Of a stretch of 64,000 nucleotides of DNA, positions 16,276 through 25,521 are shown in pieces. The notes under the pieces were generated by a model. That model saw nothing but the letters and a program-made list of their open reading frames with translations, had not been told where the DNA came from and ran no database searches. Every line of letters starts with the position of its first letter. Within the stretch, counting starts at the first letter, position 1. A program made the position numbers and the translations under genes. The DNA is from Halioxenophilus aromaticivorans (GTDB lineage Bacteria; Pseudomonadota; Gammaproteobacteria; Pseudomonadales; Cellvibrionaceae): positions 4,836,001 to 4,900,000 of the forward strand of contig NZ_AP031496.1 in the NCBI RefSeq assembly GCF_042850945.1. Reading direction: 5' to 3'.

Positions 16276-17447
16276 TTATTGAACCCTGTAATCAATTTCT
16301 TTTGATAGTCAGAAAGTGCCCGACGAGCCTGCTCTTCAACCTCTTGAGCGATATACACAGATTGGGACTCCAAACTTGAGTCTCCTCGCAACATAGCCAA
16401 GGCTTGCTTCCTTCTATCCTCTTCCATGCCTGCCGCCCTAAGTACCTGTTCCATACGGCTAGAAAAGGTATGCCTCAGAGATTTAGGTGTAAGAATCTCT
16501 GGAAGCGAACCAGAATATTCACTCCGTAGACGAGAAAAAAGTTGCGTAAGGGACGAATGAGACAGAGGGTCGCCTTCATCACTTAAGATCAAATAGTCGG
16601 TTTCATTGCTCGATTTCTGCTCCAAAACCTCCCTCCACTCAACTATGTAGCGATCCAGCATTCGCACAAAGTGATGTCCTTCTAAAGGCAATACCCTGCC
16701 ATTGCGCTTGACACTGGGTCTTGGCATTCTCTTGTCGAGCGGGTCTGGCGACCTTCTTTTAACAGTCACTGACGAGATCGACCCTATCTGAATATCCTCT
16801 ACACGCAAACTAAGCAATTCCCCAGGGCGAAGCCCGCAATTAAGCATCAGAGATACCGCCACGAAGTTTCTAAATTTAACAGGCTCGAAATGCGCAAACG
16901 AATCTGGACTTTCAGGATTCAGACACTGGAGTAAAAACTCGGCTTCGTCACTGGTTAGAGACTTCCTCGAAATACTTCCAGCCCTTGGAGTATTTATAAA
17001 AGCTCGATCAATCCATCCCATTAGGCGCTTCCTTGCAGCCTGAAGAACCTCATATTGGGAATCACTTAGTGGTAAAGATGAAATATAAACATCGAGCTCC
17101 CATACGAAGTACTGTCGGATCGTTGCTAATCGATTATTGAATGTATGAGGCGAGACAACCTTATCTTCAGATTCCATATCTTTTCTTAGAAACTCTATCA
17201 AACCACCACTGAACTCAGCCTCTGTGAATAGTGTGCCAATTTTCAGCCTTGCTCTCAGATCGATTTGTCTGTCCTCCAGCCATCGATACAAAACTGACAA
17301 CTCTCGAAGATTCCTGATTAGCGTGTTTGTACTTAAGTTTCTTCGACTCAACAGAAATTCATTTGGAGAGGGAATCGGCAAACCATCACCATCCAAAAGT
17401 ATTGGCAACAAATCACCTGATCTATGACTTACCGTTACGATTCTCAT
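16272..17447 (-). CDS. Tyrosine recombinase, first of the trio (TnpA/GinA-like)
   Basis: 391 aa with an N-terminal SAM-like core-binding domain (about 30-130) and a C-terminal catalytic domain: Arg207 in NCGLRPGELLSLR, Lys230 (VTVKRR), Arg325-His326 in SLRHTFSSRM, and Tyr365 in SQSVYIAQE. The first His of the usual HxxR box is Lys322. Size and placement at the edge of the element match Tn554 TnpA and GInt GinA. It heads a four-gene operon with overlapping genes. The 73 bp upstream are strongly A+T-rich and carry short TTACAA-type repeats that could be recombination or promoter sites. Confidence 0.87.
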   Translation of the reverse strand: MRIVTVSHRSGDLLPILLDGDGLPIPSPNEFLLSRRNLSTNTLIRNLRELSVLYRWLEDRQIDLRARLKIGTLFTEAEFSGGLIEFLRKDMESEDKVVSPHTFNNRLATIRQYFVWELDVYISSLPLSDSQYEVLQAARKRLMGWIDRAFINTPRAGSISRKSLTSDEAEFLLQCLNPESPDSFAHFEPVKFRNFVAVSLMLNCGLRPGELLSLRVEDIQIGSISSVTVKRRSPDPLDKRMPRPSVKRNGRVLPLEGHHFVRMLDRYIVEWREVLEQKSSNETDYLILSDEGDPLSHSSLTQLFSRLRSEYSGSLPEILTPKSLRHTFSSRMEQVLRAAGMEEDRRKQALAMLRGDSSLESQSVYIAQEVEEQARRALSDYQKKLITGFNK

Positions 17448-17543
17448 TCAAGCCATATCTTTACAATTACAAAGCTTAAAAACTTATATGTTTACAAAAA
17501 TATTAATATACGAATTTTAATAGTCACACATTTTTCAGACAAT
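17448..17543. other. A+T-rich right end of the island, candidate attachment region
   Basis: Between the first recombinase and the ssb terminator. It contains TTACAATTACAAAG at 17461-17474, whose ACAATTACA also occurs at 3514-3522 at the other end, and a near-repeat of TTATATGT (about 17484 and 17606). Elements of this class carry their recombinase-binding sites immediately outside the first recombinase gene, so the crossover point is probably here. Confidence 0.4.
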
Positions 17544-17547
17544 AAAA

Positions 17548-17581
17548 AGCCCTCTAGTATCTTTACAGACAAAAGAGGGCT
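17548..17581 (-). terminator. Intrinsic terminator of ssb
   Basis: On the minus strand, stem AGCCCTCT/AGAGGGCT with an 18-nt loop followed by TTTTTATT, 83 bp past the ssb stop. It marks the end of native chromosomal sequence next to the island. Confidence 0.75.
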
Positions 17582-17664
17582 AGTTATTAACTTAACCTAT
17601 TAATTTATATGTCTTTTTTAAAACAAACCAAACCTAAAAGATTACAAATTAATATTTATCAGGG

Positions 17665-18252
17665 CTAGAAAGGGATATCGTCGTCGAAGGAATCCATGCC
17701 CGGAGGCTGTTGAGGCTGCTGCGGCGGCTGTTGGGGACGGCTTGCTGGAGCCTGCCCACCGCCGTAACCACCACCTTGGGCCGGGGCGCCTTGATTCATA
17801 GGTGGAGCCATACCGCCACCCTGCGGGCCGCCTTGGTTCACGCCACCTTGATTCATACCGCCCTGATTGCCGTAGCCGCCCTGTGCGGGGCGCACTTGTC
17901 CGGCGGCGGCTTCGGTGCGGCCACCCAACATTTGCATTTCGTTAGCAACAATTTCGGTGCTGTAGCGATCTTGGCCAGATTGATCTTGCCACTTGCGGGT
18001 GCGCAGGCTGCCTTCAACATACACCTGGGAGCCCTTGCGTAGGTACTCTCCGGCAATTTCCGCCAGGCGATTGAAAAACACCACACGGTGCCACTCCGTG
18101 CGCTCCTGCGGCTGGCCGGTTTGTTTGTCCTTCCAGGTTTCGCTGGTGGCAATGCTTAAATTGGTTACCGCACCACCACTGGGCATGTATTTGGTTTCCG
18201 GGTCTTGGCCGCAGTTACCCACAAGAATAACCTTATTAATGCCACGCGCCAT
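17665..18252 (-). CDS. ssb: Single-stranded DNA-binding protein SSB
   Basis: 195 aa. N-terminal OB fold (1-110; [58 protein letters not shown]), a long Gly/Gln/Asn/Pro-rich linker made of short repeats ([18 protein letters not shown]; about 115-180) and the acidic tip DSFDDDIPF that docks repair and replication partners. It coats ssDNA in replication, repair and recombination. No LexA-like CTG-N10-CAG box is evident in the 160 bp upstream. The linker is longer than in E. coli SSB (178 aa). Confidence 0.97.
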   Translation of the reverse strand: MARGINKVILVGNCGQDPETKYMPSGGAVTNLSIATSETWKDKQTGQPQERTEWHRVVFFNRLAEIAGEYLRKGSQVYVEGSLRTRKWQDQSGQDRYSTEIVANEMQMLGGRTEAAAGQVRPAQGGYGNQGGMNQGGVNQGGPQGGGMAPPMNQGAPAQGGGYGGGQAPASRPQQPPQQPQQPPGMDSFDDDIPF

Positions 18253-18413
18253 GTTTGTCTCCTGATATTAATTTTTTGGCCAATACGGTAGAGGATAACC
18301 CTGCTCAACACCGGTTAATGCCGAACCCGTCACTCTACCGAAAGCACTTCGGCAAGCCAAGCCGTTGCCGCAAAACCACTGCGAACCACCACACCGAACA
18401 ATCAAAGGCAACG

Positions 18414-19760
18414 CTATTGCAAACCCAGAGCCTGCAGGCTGCCGCGTTGGAATTCATCGCTGTGTACGCGCAATGATGCGGCTTTTAACTCTTGTAAATG
18501 GGTGACTTCCAACACCCCGTTGAGTCGCTTGAGCGGCTCGGCCAGTTGCTCAAACGAGCGGCCCTCGAGATTGACCACCACCTGCTGGGTGGGTTTGGGA
18601 ACCGACATAGAATAACTGAACAACCACCACACCGCAGCCACCACAGCACCCAGCCAAAATACGGCGTGGCTGCCATACTGTTGCAGCAGCCAGCCGCCAA
18701 AAGCACCGCCGGCAAAAGCCCCCAAAAATTGGCAGGTGGAATAGACCCCACTTGCGGCCCCCTTAGTACCCGCCGGGGCGGTTTTACTCATTAGCGAAGG
18801 CAAGGTTGCTTCCAGTAGGTTAAAACCCCAAAAGAACACCAACAAAAGCACCACAGCCCAAACCAGGGAGGCCGGTACCAGGGCCATCAACAACAAGCTC
18901 ACACACAAGCTGGCCACGGCAATTAAAAATACGGGCTTGGTTTTACGGCGCTTCTCCGCCAGGATAATCAGCGGCACCATGGCAACAAACGCTATCACCA
19001 TCACTGGCAAGTACACCTGCCAGTGCTTGGCCACCGGCAGTGCGGACTGCACCAAAACACCGGGCACGGCCACAAACAAAGCCGTCATTAAAAAGTGCAG
19101 AAAAAACACGCCCAAATCCAGGCGCACCAGCTGGCTATGGCCCAGCACCGTACGCAGCCGCGACCCTGCACTGCCCTGCTCCACCACCGGGCTTTTAGGT
19201 TGCTTGGGAACAACAAACGCGGCCACCAGGATACCCATTACAGCCAAACAAGCGGTTACCCAAAAGATTCCGGCCAAGCCCCAAACGGAGGCAATAACAG
19301 GCCCCAACACCAGGGACATCGCAAACGCCACGCCGATAGAAGCACCCACCGACGCCATGGCTTTGGTGCGATTTTCATCGGACGTGAGATCGGTCAGCAG
19401 CGCCATTACAGCAGCGGCGATAGCGCCCGCGCCTTGCAGCGCGCGGCCAATAATCAGCCACTCAATACTGGTGGCCGTGGCCGCGGTTACGCTGCCCAAG
19501 GCAAACACCGCCAAGCCGGCGATAATCACCGGTTTGCGGCCAAGGAAGTCGGATAACAACCCCAGTGGAATTTGCAACAGAGCTTGGGTTAAGCCATAAA
19601 CGCCCAGCGCCAAACCCAACAATGCAGGCGTTGCACCTTGGTAATCAGCACCGAGCACCACCAGCACAGGCAGCACCATAAATAGGCCCAGCATGCGGGT
19701 GATATAAAGCGAGGCAAGCGACGCTACGGCGCGTCGCTCAGAGTGGACAGTGGTCTGCAC
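18414..19760 (-). CDS. yajR: MFS transporter, YajR type
   Basis: 448 aa, about 12 membrane segments. MFS signatures LLSDFLGRKPVIIAGL (loop 2-3) and GLALGVYGLTQALLQIPLG. After the last helix it carries a soluble C-terminal domain (about 385-448; VVNLEGRSFEQLAEPLKRLN) typical of the YajR ferredoxin-like YAM domain. A proton-coupled efflux function is inferred; the substrate is unknown. The ssb-MFS-uvrA neighbourhood is common in gammaproteobacteria, but here ugd and a LuxR regulator lie between the MFS gene and uvrA. Confidence 0.85.
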   Translation of the reverse strand: MQTTVHSERRAVASLASLYITRMLGLFMVLPVLVVLGADYQGATPALLGLALGVYGLTQALLQIPLGLLSDFLGRKPVIIAGLAVFALGSVTAATATSIEWLIIGRALQGAGAIAAAVMALLTDLTSDENRTKAMASVGASIGVAFAMSLVLGPVIASVWGLAGIFWVTACLAVMGILVAAFVVPKQPKSPVVEQGSAGSRLRTVLGHSQLVRLDLGVFFLHFLMTALFVAVPGVLVQSALPVAKHWQVYLPVMVIAFVAMVPLIILAEKRRKTKPVFLIAVASLCVSLLLMALVPASLVWAVVLLLVFFWGFNLLEATLPSLMSKTAPAGTKGAASGVYSTCQFLGAFAGGAFGGWLLQQYGSHAVFWLGAVVAAVWWLFSYSMSVPKPTQQVVVNLEGRSFEQLAEPLKRLNGVLEVTHLQELKAASLRVHSDEFQRGSLQALGLQ

Positions 19761-19864
19761 GGGGTTACAGCTAGCCTTGTGTTACCGGGGTCTGAGAAAT
19801 GTGGGCGCTATTCTAATCGCCCTAGCCTGGCCAAACCAGAGGCAGACCCGTTTATCCCACCAAA

Positions 19865-19882
19865 GGCGGCTCCGGAGCCGCC
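19865..19882. terminator. Perfect 18-bp palindrome after ugd
   Basis: GGCGGCTCCGGAGCCGCC, 8 bp past the ugd stop; on the minus strand it is followed by TTTGGT. It folds into a GC-rich hairpin with a CCGG loop and probably terminates ugd, though the U-run is short. Confidence 0.55.
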
Positions 19883-19890
19883 AATAGTGG

Positions 19891-21216
19891 TCAATTTCCT
19901 CGGCCGATTCCGATGTAGCGAAAGCCGAGCTCGGTCATCTGATGTGGGTTGTAGATATTGCGGCCATCTACGATCAGTGGGGTTTTGAGGCTATTTTTTA
20001 TGGCGTCGAAGTCAGGTGCCCAAAAGTTTTTCCACTCGGTACAAATCACCAAGGCGTCGGCATCGTGCAAACAGGCTTCTTTGGTGCCCATTAATTGCAA
20101 GTCTTCACGCTGGCCGTAAATGCGCTGGGTTTCGTTCATGGCTTCTGGATCGAAGGCCTTAACGCGGCCGCCGGCGGCCCATATGGCCTCCATCAGCACT
20201 CGGCTGGGTGCCTCTCGCATATCGTCGGTTTTTGGCTTAAAGGCCAACCCCCAAACGGCGAAGGTTTTGCCGGCAATGTCGCCGTCCAAAGCGGCGGAAA
20301 GCTTACTGAACAGTCGACTTTTTTGAGCTTGGTTGACCTCTTCTACTGCTTCCAACAGCGGCGCTCGGTAGCCCACTTGGGAGGCGGTGGACACTAGGGC
20401 TTTAACATCTTTAGGGAAACATGAGCCGCCGTAACCACAGCCAGGATAGATAAAGTGGTAACCAATGCGCGGGTCGGAGCCAATACCGGCGCGAACTTGC
20501 TCAATATCGGCACCCACACACTCGGCAATATTGGCGATTTCGTTAATAAAACTGATTTTGGTGGCCAGCATGGCATTGGCCGCGTACTTGGTCAGTTCCG
20601 CCGAGCGCACGTCCATAAACTTCAGGCGATCGTGGTTGCGGTTAAACGGCGCGTAGAGCTCGCGCATGGCAGCCTCTACGGACTCAGCGTCGGTGCCCAC
20701 GACGATACGGTCCGGCTTCATAAAATCGGCCACCGCGGCGCCTTCTTTCAAAAACTCAGGGTTGGAAGCAACGTAGTATGGGATATCAACATCGCGCGAT
20801 TGCAACGCCTCTGCCACCGCAGCCGATACTTTATCTGCAGTACCCACCGGAACCGTGGACTTGGTCACGATGATGGTTTCTCGGCTCATGTACTGGGCCA
20901 CGGTACGTGCAACATTAAGCACGTATTTTAAATCGGCGGAGCCATTTTCATCCGGTGGCGTGCCCACGGCGATAAAAATCATATTGGCGTGCGCCACGGC
21001 ACTTTCGGCGTCGGTGGTAAAGGCCAATAAACCCGACTCCACATTGTTAATCACAATGCTGTCTAGACCGGGCTCGAAAATCGGGATTTGCCCTTCCTTA
21101 AGCGCGGCAATCTTAGCCTCATCAACATCCACACACACAACATCGTGGCCAGTCTCGGCCAAGCAGGCCCCGGTCACCAAGCCTACATACCCTGTGCCAA
21201 ACACCGTTACTTTCAT
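19891..21216 (-). CDS. ugd: UDP-glucose 6-dehydrogenase
   Basis: 441 aa. It oxidises UDP-glucose to UDP-glucuronate with 2 NAD+, supplying uronic acid for capsule or exopolysaccharide. N-terminal Rossmann [20 protein letters not shown] (7-26), the substrate-site [15 protein letters not shown] with the catalytic Cys, and a C-terminal UDP-binding domain with [17 protein letters not shown]. Its neighbour is a divergently transcribed CsgD-like regulator, and further sugar-nucleotide genes lie at 25.5-28.7 kb, which points to one exopolysaccharide programme. GDP-mannose dehydrogenase is the alternative in this superfamily, but the CFPKD context favours Ugd. Confidence 0.93.
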   Translation of the reverse strand: MKVTVFGTGYVGLVTGACLAETGHDVVCVDVDEAKIAALKEGQIPIFEPGLDSIVINNVESGLLAFTTDAESAVAHANMIFIAVGTPPDENGSADLKYVLNVARTVAQYMSRETIIVTKSTVPVGTADKVSAAVAEALQSRDVDIPYYVASNPEFLKEGAAVADFMKPDRIVVGTDAESVEAAMRELYAPFNRNHDRLKFMDVRSAELTKYAANAMLATKISFINEIANIAECVGADIEQVRAGIGSDPRIGYHFIYPGCGYGGSCFPKDVKALVSTASQVGYRAPLLEAVEEVNQAQKSRLFSKLSAALDGDIAGKTFAVWGLAFKPKTDDMREAPSRVLMEAIWAAGGRVKAFDPEAMNETQRIYGQREDLQLMGTKEACLHDADALVICTEWKNFWAPDFDAIKNSLKTPLIVDGRNIYNPHQMTELGFRYIGIGRGN

Positions 21217-21676
21217 TGGCTAAGCCTTCCTTAAATTTAAACTTTTAACAGCAAAGCATTAAATGACGCAAAACGTTAGAGTCCTCATAATTCGCTTTGA
21301 GGGCACCGTTCAGCTTCCCTGCGCGGACCAACGCCCGCGAAGGCCCCACTTTAGTCAATTGCAGCCAGGGGAGCAAACCTCAATTGGTATCGCCATCGAG
21401 GGGCTACCGAGACAAAACGCCACCCAGTTCACACCCATAATGTCGACTGGCCAGTCAATTACTGATACGCCGCTCACAAATTTTAGAATCAACTTATAAA
21501 TGCACAGCTTGAGCGCGCAAACCGAATGGAATAAGCGTTATCCTTTTTTGACGACAACCTGCAATCTTGTCTTACAGCAGTAATCCGTAAAAGCACTTAG
21601 TAGAAATAACCAGTAATAGCAATAATCAACGCGGCCCACCGCGCACGAAACCACATTTGAATAGGGACGTTCGATA
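21217..21676. other. Intergenic region between divergent ugd and the LuxR-type regulator
   Basis: 460 bp holding the 5' regions of both genes. A small hairpin CCTCA...TGAGG lies at about 21284-21303, close to the ugd start. No coding potential or clear -35/-10 pair could be assigned. It is a natural place for the CsgD-like protein to act on ugd, but no operator is visible. Confidence 0.45.
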
Positions 21677-22348
21677 ATGGATTCAACTGTACCCCCTCGC
21701 TCAGCCCACGGCCCCACCAAGGCGGTCAACACAGCGAGTAACCGTCAGGTTTTAATTCTGGCCAGTAAGGCCGGCTTTGGCACCCAAATGCTAATGAATC
21801 TGTTGACCAAAGACTTAAACTGCCAATGCCAACACCTAGCCAAAGGCAGCGACGTTGCAAGCAAACCGGACTTGGTATTAATTAACTGCCACGATCTTTC
21901 CGAACAGGCCATCGCCGACTGGCTGCAAATCAACCTGCGCAGCTGCCAAAAAGTGGCGTTGTTTAATGTGCCCAAATCACAACACTACGAACGCCTAGTG
22001 GAGTGGCCCAGGCTAAACGGCTTATTTTACGACGACACGCAAGAATCCATGCTGCTACAGGGATTGGAAAAAGTACTCGAGGGCGACCTGTGGCTGCCTA
22101 GGACCATCCTCGCCAAGCACCTGGAATCCAGCCGCAACACTCACCCCAAACGGGTGGATATTTCCCTAACCCAGCGCGAAACCGATATTCTAAAATTGAT
22201 GAAAAACGGCGCCAGCAACGCATCCATAGGCAACACGCTGGGCATGAGCGAAAACACGGTGAAGAGTCACTTGTACAAGGTGTATCGCAAAATTGGCGCC
22301 AGCAACCGAGTGGATGCCGGCAATTGGGCGCGCATTAATATCGAGTAG
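21677..22348 (+). CDS. LuxR-family transcription regulator, CsgD/VpsT-like
   Basis: 223 aa. The N-terminal receiver-like domain (about 22-140; RQVLILASKAGFGTQMLMNL, PDLVLINCHD) lacks the usual phospho-acceptor context. The C-terminal GerE HTH (about 158-215) reads LTQRETDILKLMKNGASNASIGNTLGMSENTVKSHLYKVYRKIGASNR. The linker sequence GDLWLPRTILAKHLE resembles the GxLWlsR of CsgD. Such proteins activate matrix polysaccharide and curli genes, often in response to c-di-GMP. It is divergent from ugd, so ugd is a likely target. Confidence 0.83.
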   Translation: MDSTVPPRSAHGPTKAVNTASNRQVLILASKAGFGTQMLMNLLTKDLNCQCQHLAKGSDVASKPDLVLINCHDLSEQAIADWLQINLRSCQKVALFNVPKSQHYERLVEWPRLNGLFYDDTQESMLLQGLEKVLEGDLWLPRTILAKHLESSRNTHPKRVDISLTQRETDILKLMKNGASNASIGNTLGMSENTVKSHLYKVYRKIGASNRVDAGNWARINIE

Positions 22349-22446
22349 AAGTTTGGACTATAAGCGCGCTGTGGAGAGGCTGCCTAGACACAGCCAGGGT
22401 ATCGCTAAAACAGTGTTGGCTGCCTAAAAAAGCTCAACGGCGCCTA

Positions 22447-22498
22447 CAATGGCAATGGCAATGGCAATGGCAATGGCAATGGCAATGGCAATGGCAAT
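22447..22498. repeat. Hexanucleotide tandem repeat (CAATGG)8 CAAT
   Basis: 52 bp of uninterrupted hexamer repeats in the convergent gap between the regulator (ends 22348) and uvrA (ends 22597). It is not inside a recognised gene. On the plus strand it would encode an alternating Met-Ala run from a possible ATG, with a stop shortly after. Confidence 0.95.
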
Positions 22499-22596
22499 AA
22501 AATATTCGGACAATGTAGTCTGCCAAAATTAAACAACGCCGAGCTTGTATTTTAGCTTCACGAAACGGCGGATTTGCCGCTTCGCTCGAAAGCCAA

Positions 22597-25434
22597 TTAC
22601 ACCGCTTTAGCCTTTTTTAGCATGGGTTTTAAAAAGCGACCAGTATGGGATGCTTTTACCTTGGCCACCTGCTCCGGCGTGCCTGTGGCTATGATTTCTC
22701 CGCCGCCACTACCGCCCTCTGGCCCCAGGTCCACCAGCCAATCTGCGGTTTTGATAACATCCAAATTGTGCTCAATCACCACCACAGTATTGCCCTGGTC
22801 GCGCAGGCGGTGCAAAACCGACAGCAACAATTCGATATCCTGAAAGTGCAAGCCCGTGGTGGGCTCATCCAAAATGTAGAGAGTACTACCGGTATCGCGC
22901 TTGGATAGCTCCCGCGACAATTTCACCCGCTGAGCTTCACCACCGGACAAGGTAGTGGCGGCTTGACCCAGCCGGACGTAACTCAAGCCCACATCCATTA
23001 AGGTTTGCAGCTTTTTAGCAATGGCGGGGATAGCATCGAAGAAAGCCCGCGCATCTTCCACCGTCATATCCAACACCTCTTGGATACTTTTGCCTTTGTA
23101 TTTAATCTCTAAGGTTTCGCGGTTGTAGCGCTTACCGTGGCAAATATCGCAGGGCACGTAGATGTCTGGCAAAAAGTGCATTTCCACTTTAACCACCCCG
23201 TCGCCCTGGCAGGCTTCACAGCGGCCACCTTTGACGTTAAAGCTAAAACGCCCGGCCTTGTAGCCTCGAGACCGAGCCTCCTGAGTGCCGGCAAACAGCT
23301 CTCTTACTGGGGTAAATATTCCGGTATAGGTTGCCGGGTTGGAACGCGGCGTGCGGCCGATGGGGCTCTGGTCTATATCCACGCATTTGTCGAGTTTTTC
23401 CAGGCCGTGAATCTCTTGGTAGGCAGAAGCCTTTAACGTGGTGGCGCCGTTTAACACGGTAGCCGCCAAAGGATATAGCGTGCGATTAATTAATGTAGAT
23501 TTACCGGAGCCAGATACACCGGTAATGCACGTCATCAAGCCCAATGGAATTTCCAGCTCCACATTTTGCAGGTTGTTGCCCGTGGCACCACTGAGCAACA
23601 GAGTTTTTTCTGGGTCGATGGGGTTGCGCTTGCCGGGAATGGCAATGCATCGCTCGCCGGATAAAAACTTGCCGGTTACCGATTTGGGATTGTCCATCAC
23701 TTCTTGTGGCGTCCCCTCGGCCACCACTTCGCCACCATGCACACCGGCGCCGGGGCCAATGTCAATGACGTAGTCCGCCGCCCGGATGGCGTCTTCATCG
23801 TGCTCCACCACAATCACCGTGTTGCCCAGGTCGCGCAGATGAATCAGCGTGTTCAACAAACGCTCGTTATCGCGTTGGTGCAGGCCGATGGAAGGTTCGT
23901 CTAGTATGTACATCACGCCCACTAGCCCGGCGCCGATTTGGCTGGCCAAACGAATCCGCTGGGCCTCTCCGCCGCTGAGGGTATCGGCACTGCGGCTAAG
24001 GGTTAAATAGTTGAGGCCCACATCCACCAAAAAACGCAAACGGTCTCGCAGCTCTTTTTGAATTTTGTCGGCAATTTTGCCCCGCGCACCGTCGAATTTC
24101 AGCGCGGCAAAATAATCGAATGCCTCGGCCACCGGCATTTGCGTAATCTCCGGCAAGGTTAATTCGTCAATAAAGACATTACGCGCATCTTTTCTCAGCC
24201 GTGTGCCGTTGCACTCAGGGCAGTGCTGGCTGCTCATGTATTTGACCAACTCTTCGCGCACAGAGGTGGACTCGGTATCGCGGTAGCGCCGCTCCATATT
24301 TGGCACCACCCCCTCAAAGGTGTGCCGGCGAGAAATCACATCGCCACGATCGTTGACATAACTGAAATCAATTTCTTCGCGGCCAGAGCCATACAAAATC
24401 GCCTCTTTGTATTTTTTAGCCAGTTTCTTCCACGGTTTGTCGACATCAAAACCATAGTGGCCAGCCAGGGAAGACAGCATATGGAAATAATAGATATTGC
24501 GCTTATCCCAGCCACGAATAGCCCCTTCGGATAGGGATGCCTCGGGAAACTGAATGACCTTGTCTTCATCGAAATAGGATTTAACACCTAAACCATCGCA
24601 GGACGGACATGCTCCGGCGGGGTTGTTAAACGAAAATAAACGCGGCTCTAACTCCGACAACGCATAGTCACACACCGGGCAGGCGTGTTTGGACGAAAAG
24701 GTACGGTCCTCGTCTTTACCGTCCATATCGGCGATTAACGCTGTACCCTCACTTAACCCCAAGGCGGTTTCGAAGGATTCTGCTAGGCGCAGTTTTAAAT
24801 CCGAGCGTACCTTAAAACGATCCACCACCACTTCGATGGTGTGCTTGCGGCGTTTGTCCAGCTTGGGCAAATCATCCAAATCCACCACTAAACCATCGAT
24901 GCGGGCGCGGATAAAGCCATCGCGCTTAAGCTGCTCAAACACGTGTAGGTGTTCACCTTTGCGTTCACGAATCACCGGTGCCAGCAACATCAGCTTACTG
25001 CCCTCGGGCATGGCCAACACGCTGTCCACCATCTCGCTGATGGTTTGAGCGCTGAGCTTTTCGCCGTGCTCAGGGCAGCGCGGCTCACCCACCCGGGCAA
25101 ACAACAAACGCAGGTAATCGTAGATTTCTGTAATGGTACCCACGGTGGAACGCGGGTTATGCGAGGTGGATTTTTGCTCGATAGAGATGGCCGGGCTCAA
25201 CCCCTCAACGTGGTCGACGTCGGGTTTTTCCATCATGGACAAAAACTGACGGGCGTAAGTGGATAGCGATTCCACATAACGGCGCTGGCCTTCGGCGTAC
25301 AGCGTGTCGAAGGCTAACGATGACTTACCCGAACCCGACAACCCGGTGATAACAATAAGTTTGTCCCGGGGAATGGTTAAGTCGATGTTTTTTAAATTGT
25401 GCGTTCGCGCGCCGCGAACAAGGATTTTGTCCAC
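22597..25434 (-). CDS. uvrA: UvrABC excinuclease subunit A
   Basis: 945 aa, the usual length. Dimeric ABC ATPase that scans DNA for bulky lesions and loads UvrB. Two ABC modules: Walker [11 protein letters not shown] (31-40) and [10 protein letters not shown], signatures [16 protein letters not shown] and [16 protein letters not shown], Walker [14 protein letters not shown] and [12 protein letters not shown]. Zinc modules [14 protein letters not shown]...CPSCDGLG and [19 protein letters not shown]...CDICHGKRY are complete. No LexA box was found in the 86 bp upstream. Confidence 0.98.
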   Translation of the reverse strand: MDKILVRGARTHNLKNIDLTIPRDKLIVITGLSGSGKSSLAFDTLYAEGQRRYVESLSTYARQFLSMMEKPDVDHVEGLSPAISIEQKSTSHNPRSTVGTITEIYDYLRLLFARVGEPRCPEHGEKLSAQTISEMVDSVLAMPEGSKLMLLAPVIRERKGEHLHVFEQLKRDGFIRARIDGLVVDLDDLPKLDKRRKHTIEVVVDRFKVRSDLKLRLAESFETALGLSEGTALIADMDGKDEDRTFSSKHACPVCDYALSELEPRLFSFNNPAGACPSCDGLGVKSYFDEDKVIQFPEASLSEGAIRGWDKRNIYYFHMLSSLAGHYGFDVDKPWKKLAKKYKEAILYGSGREEIDFSYVNDRGDVISRRHTFEGVVPNMERRYRDTESTSVREELVKYMSSQHCPECNGTRLRKDARNVFIDELTLPEITQMPVAEAFDYFAALKFDGARGKIADKIQKELRDRLRFLVDVGLNYLTLSRSADTLSGGEAQRIRLASQIGAGLVGVMYILDEPSIGLHQRDNERLLNTLIHLRDLGNTVIVVEHDEDAIRAADYVIDIGPGAGVHGGEVVAEGTPQEVMDNPKSVTGKFLSGERCIAIPGKRNPIDPEKTLLLSGATGNNLQNVELEIPLGLMTCITGVSGSGKSTLINRTLYPLAATVLNGATTLKASAYQEIHGLEKLDKCVDIDQSPIGRTPRSNPATYTGIFTPVRELFAGTQEARSRGYKAGRFSFNVKGGRCEACQGDGVVKVEMHFLPDIYVPCDICHGKRYNRETLEIKYKGKSIQEVLDMTVEDARAFFDAIPAIAKKLQTLMDVGLSYVRLGQAATTLSGGEAQRVKLSRELSKRDTGSTLYILDEPTTGLHFQDIELLLSVLHRLRDQGNTVVVIEHNLDVIKTADWLVDLGPEGGSGGGEIIATGTPEQVAKVKASHTGRFLKPMLKKAKAV

Positions 25435-25491
25435 AAAAAACCTTTAATAGCTGTATTGAGTTGGGGGGAAAGATGGGTTGAAGAGGAATAT

Positions 25492-25508
25492 GGGGGCTAT
25501 TCGCCCCC
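25492..25508. terminator. GC hairpin between manC and uvrA
   Basis: GGGGGC-TATTC-GCCCCC, 14 bp past the manC stop. The U-tract on the minus strand is poor (ATATTCC), so it may be a weak terminator or an mRNA-stabilising hairpin. Confidence 0.45.
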
Positions 25509-25521
25509 AGACAAGCTTACG

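Larger units (their letters stand above)
3506..17520 (-). mobile_element. Genomic island with three tyrosine recombinases (GInt/Tn554-like); boundaries approximate
   Basis: All nine genes are on the minus strand. The module at the right end (three overlapping tyrosine recombinases and a small HTH/coiled-coil protein) matches the ginABCD layout of GInt islands and resembles Tn554 tnpABC. Cargo: IetAS-like pair, Mrr-helicase and sigma/alpha-CTD-like protein. The block is visibly richer in A+T than the flanks. The right end must lie between the first recombinase start (17447) and the ssb terminator (17548); the left end is probably near the repeat cluster at 3478-3567. A 9-nt word ACAATTACA occurs in the same orientation at both ends (3514-3522 and 17463-17471). 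Exact junctions cannot be fixed from this sequence alone. Confidence 0.7.

Noticed and set aside
3419..17456. Shared decamer TTCAAGCCAT (3417-3426 and 17447-17456) as an attachment core
   Set aside because: The right copy overlaps the first recombinase's start codon, which is not where such elements end; likely chance.
18937..19599. 220-aa open frame on the plus strand across the MFS gene
   Set aside because: Antisense shadow of the GC-rich yajR-like gene; Thr/Ala/Pro-rich with no motif and no start signal.
22447..22498. Hexamer array as a CRISPR
   Set aside because: No spacers and no cas genes; it is a plain microsatellite. No CRISPR array was found anywhere in the window.
23109..25266. 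Several 60-120 aa frames antisense to uvrA
   Set aside because: Mirror frames of a highly conserved gene; no start sites or domains.
18253..25521. LexA (SOS) boxes before ssb and uvrA
   Set aside because: No CTG-N10-CAG match with the usual arms was found by eye in either upstream region.
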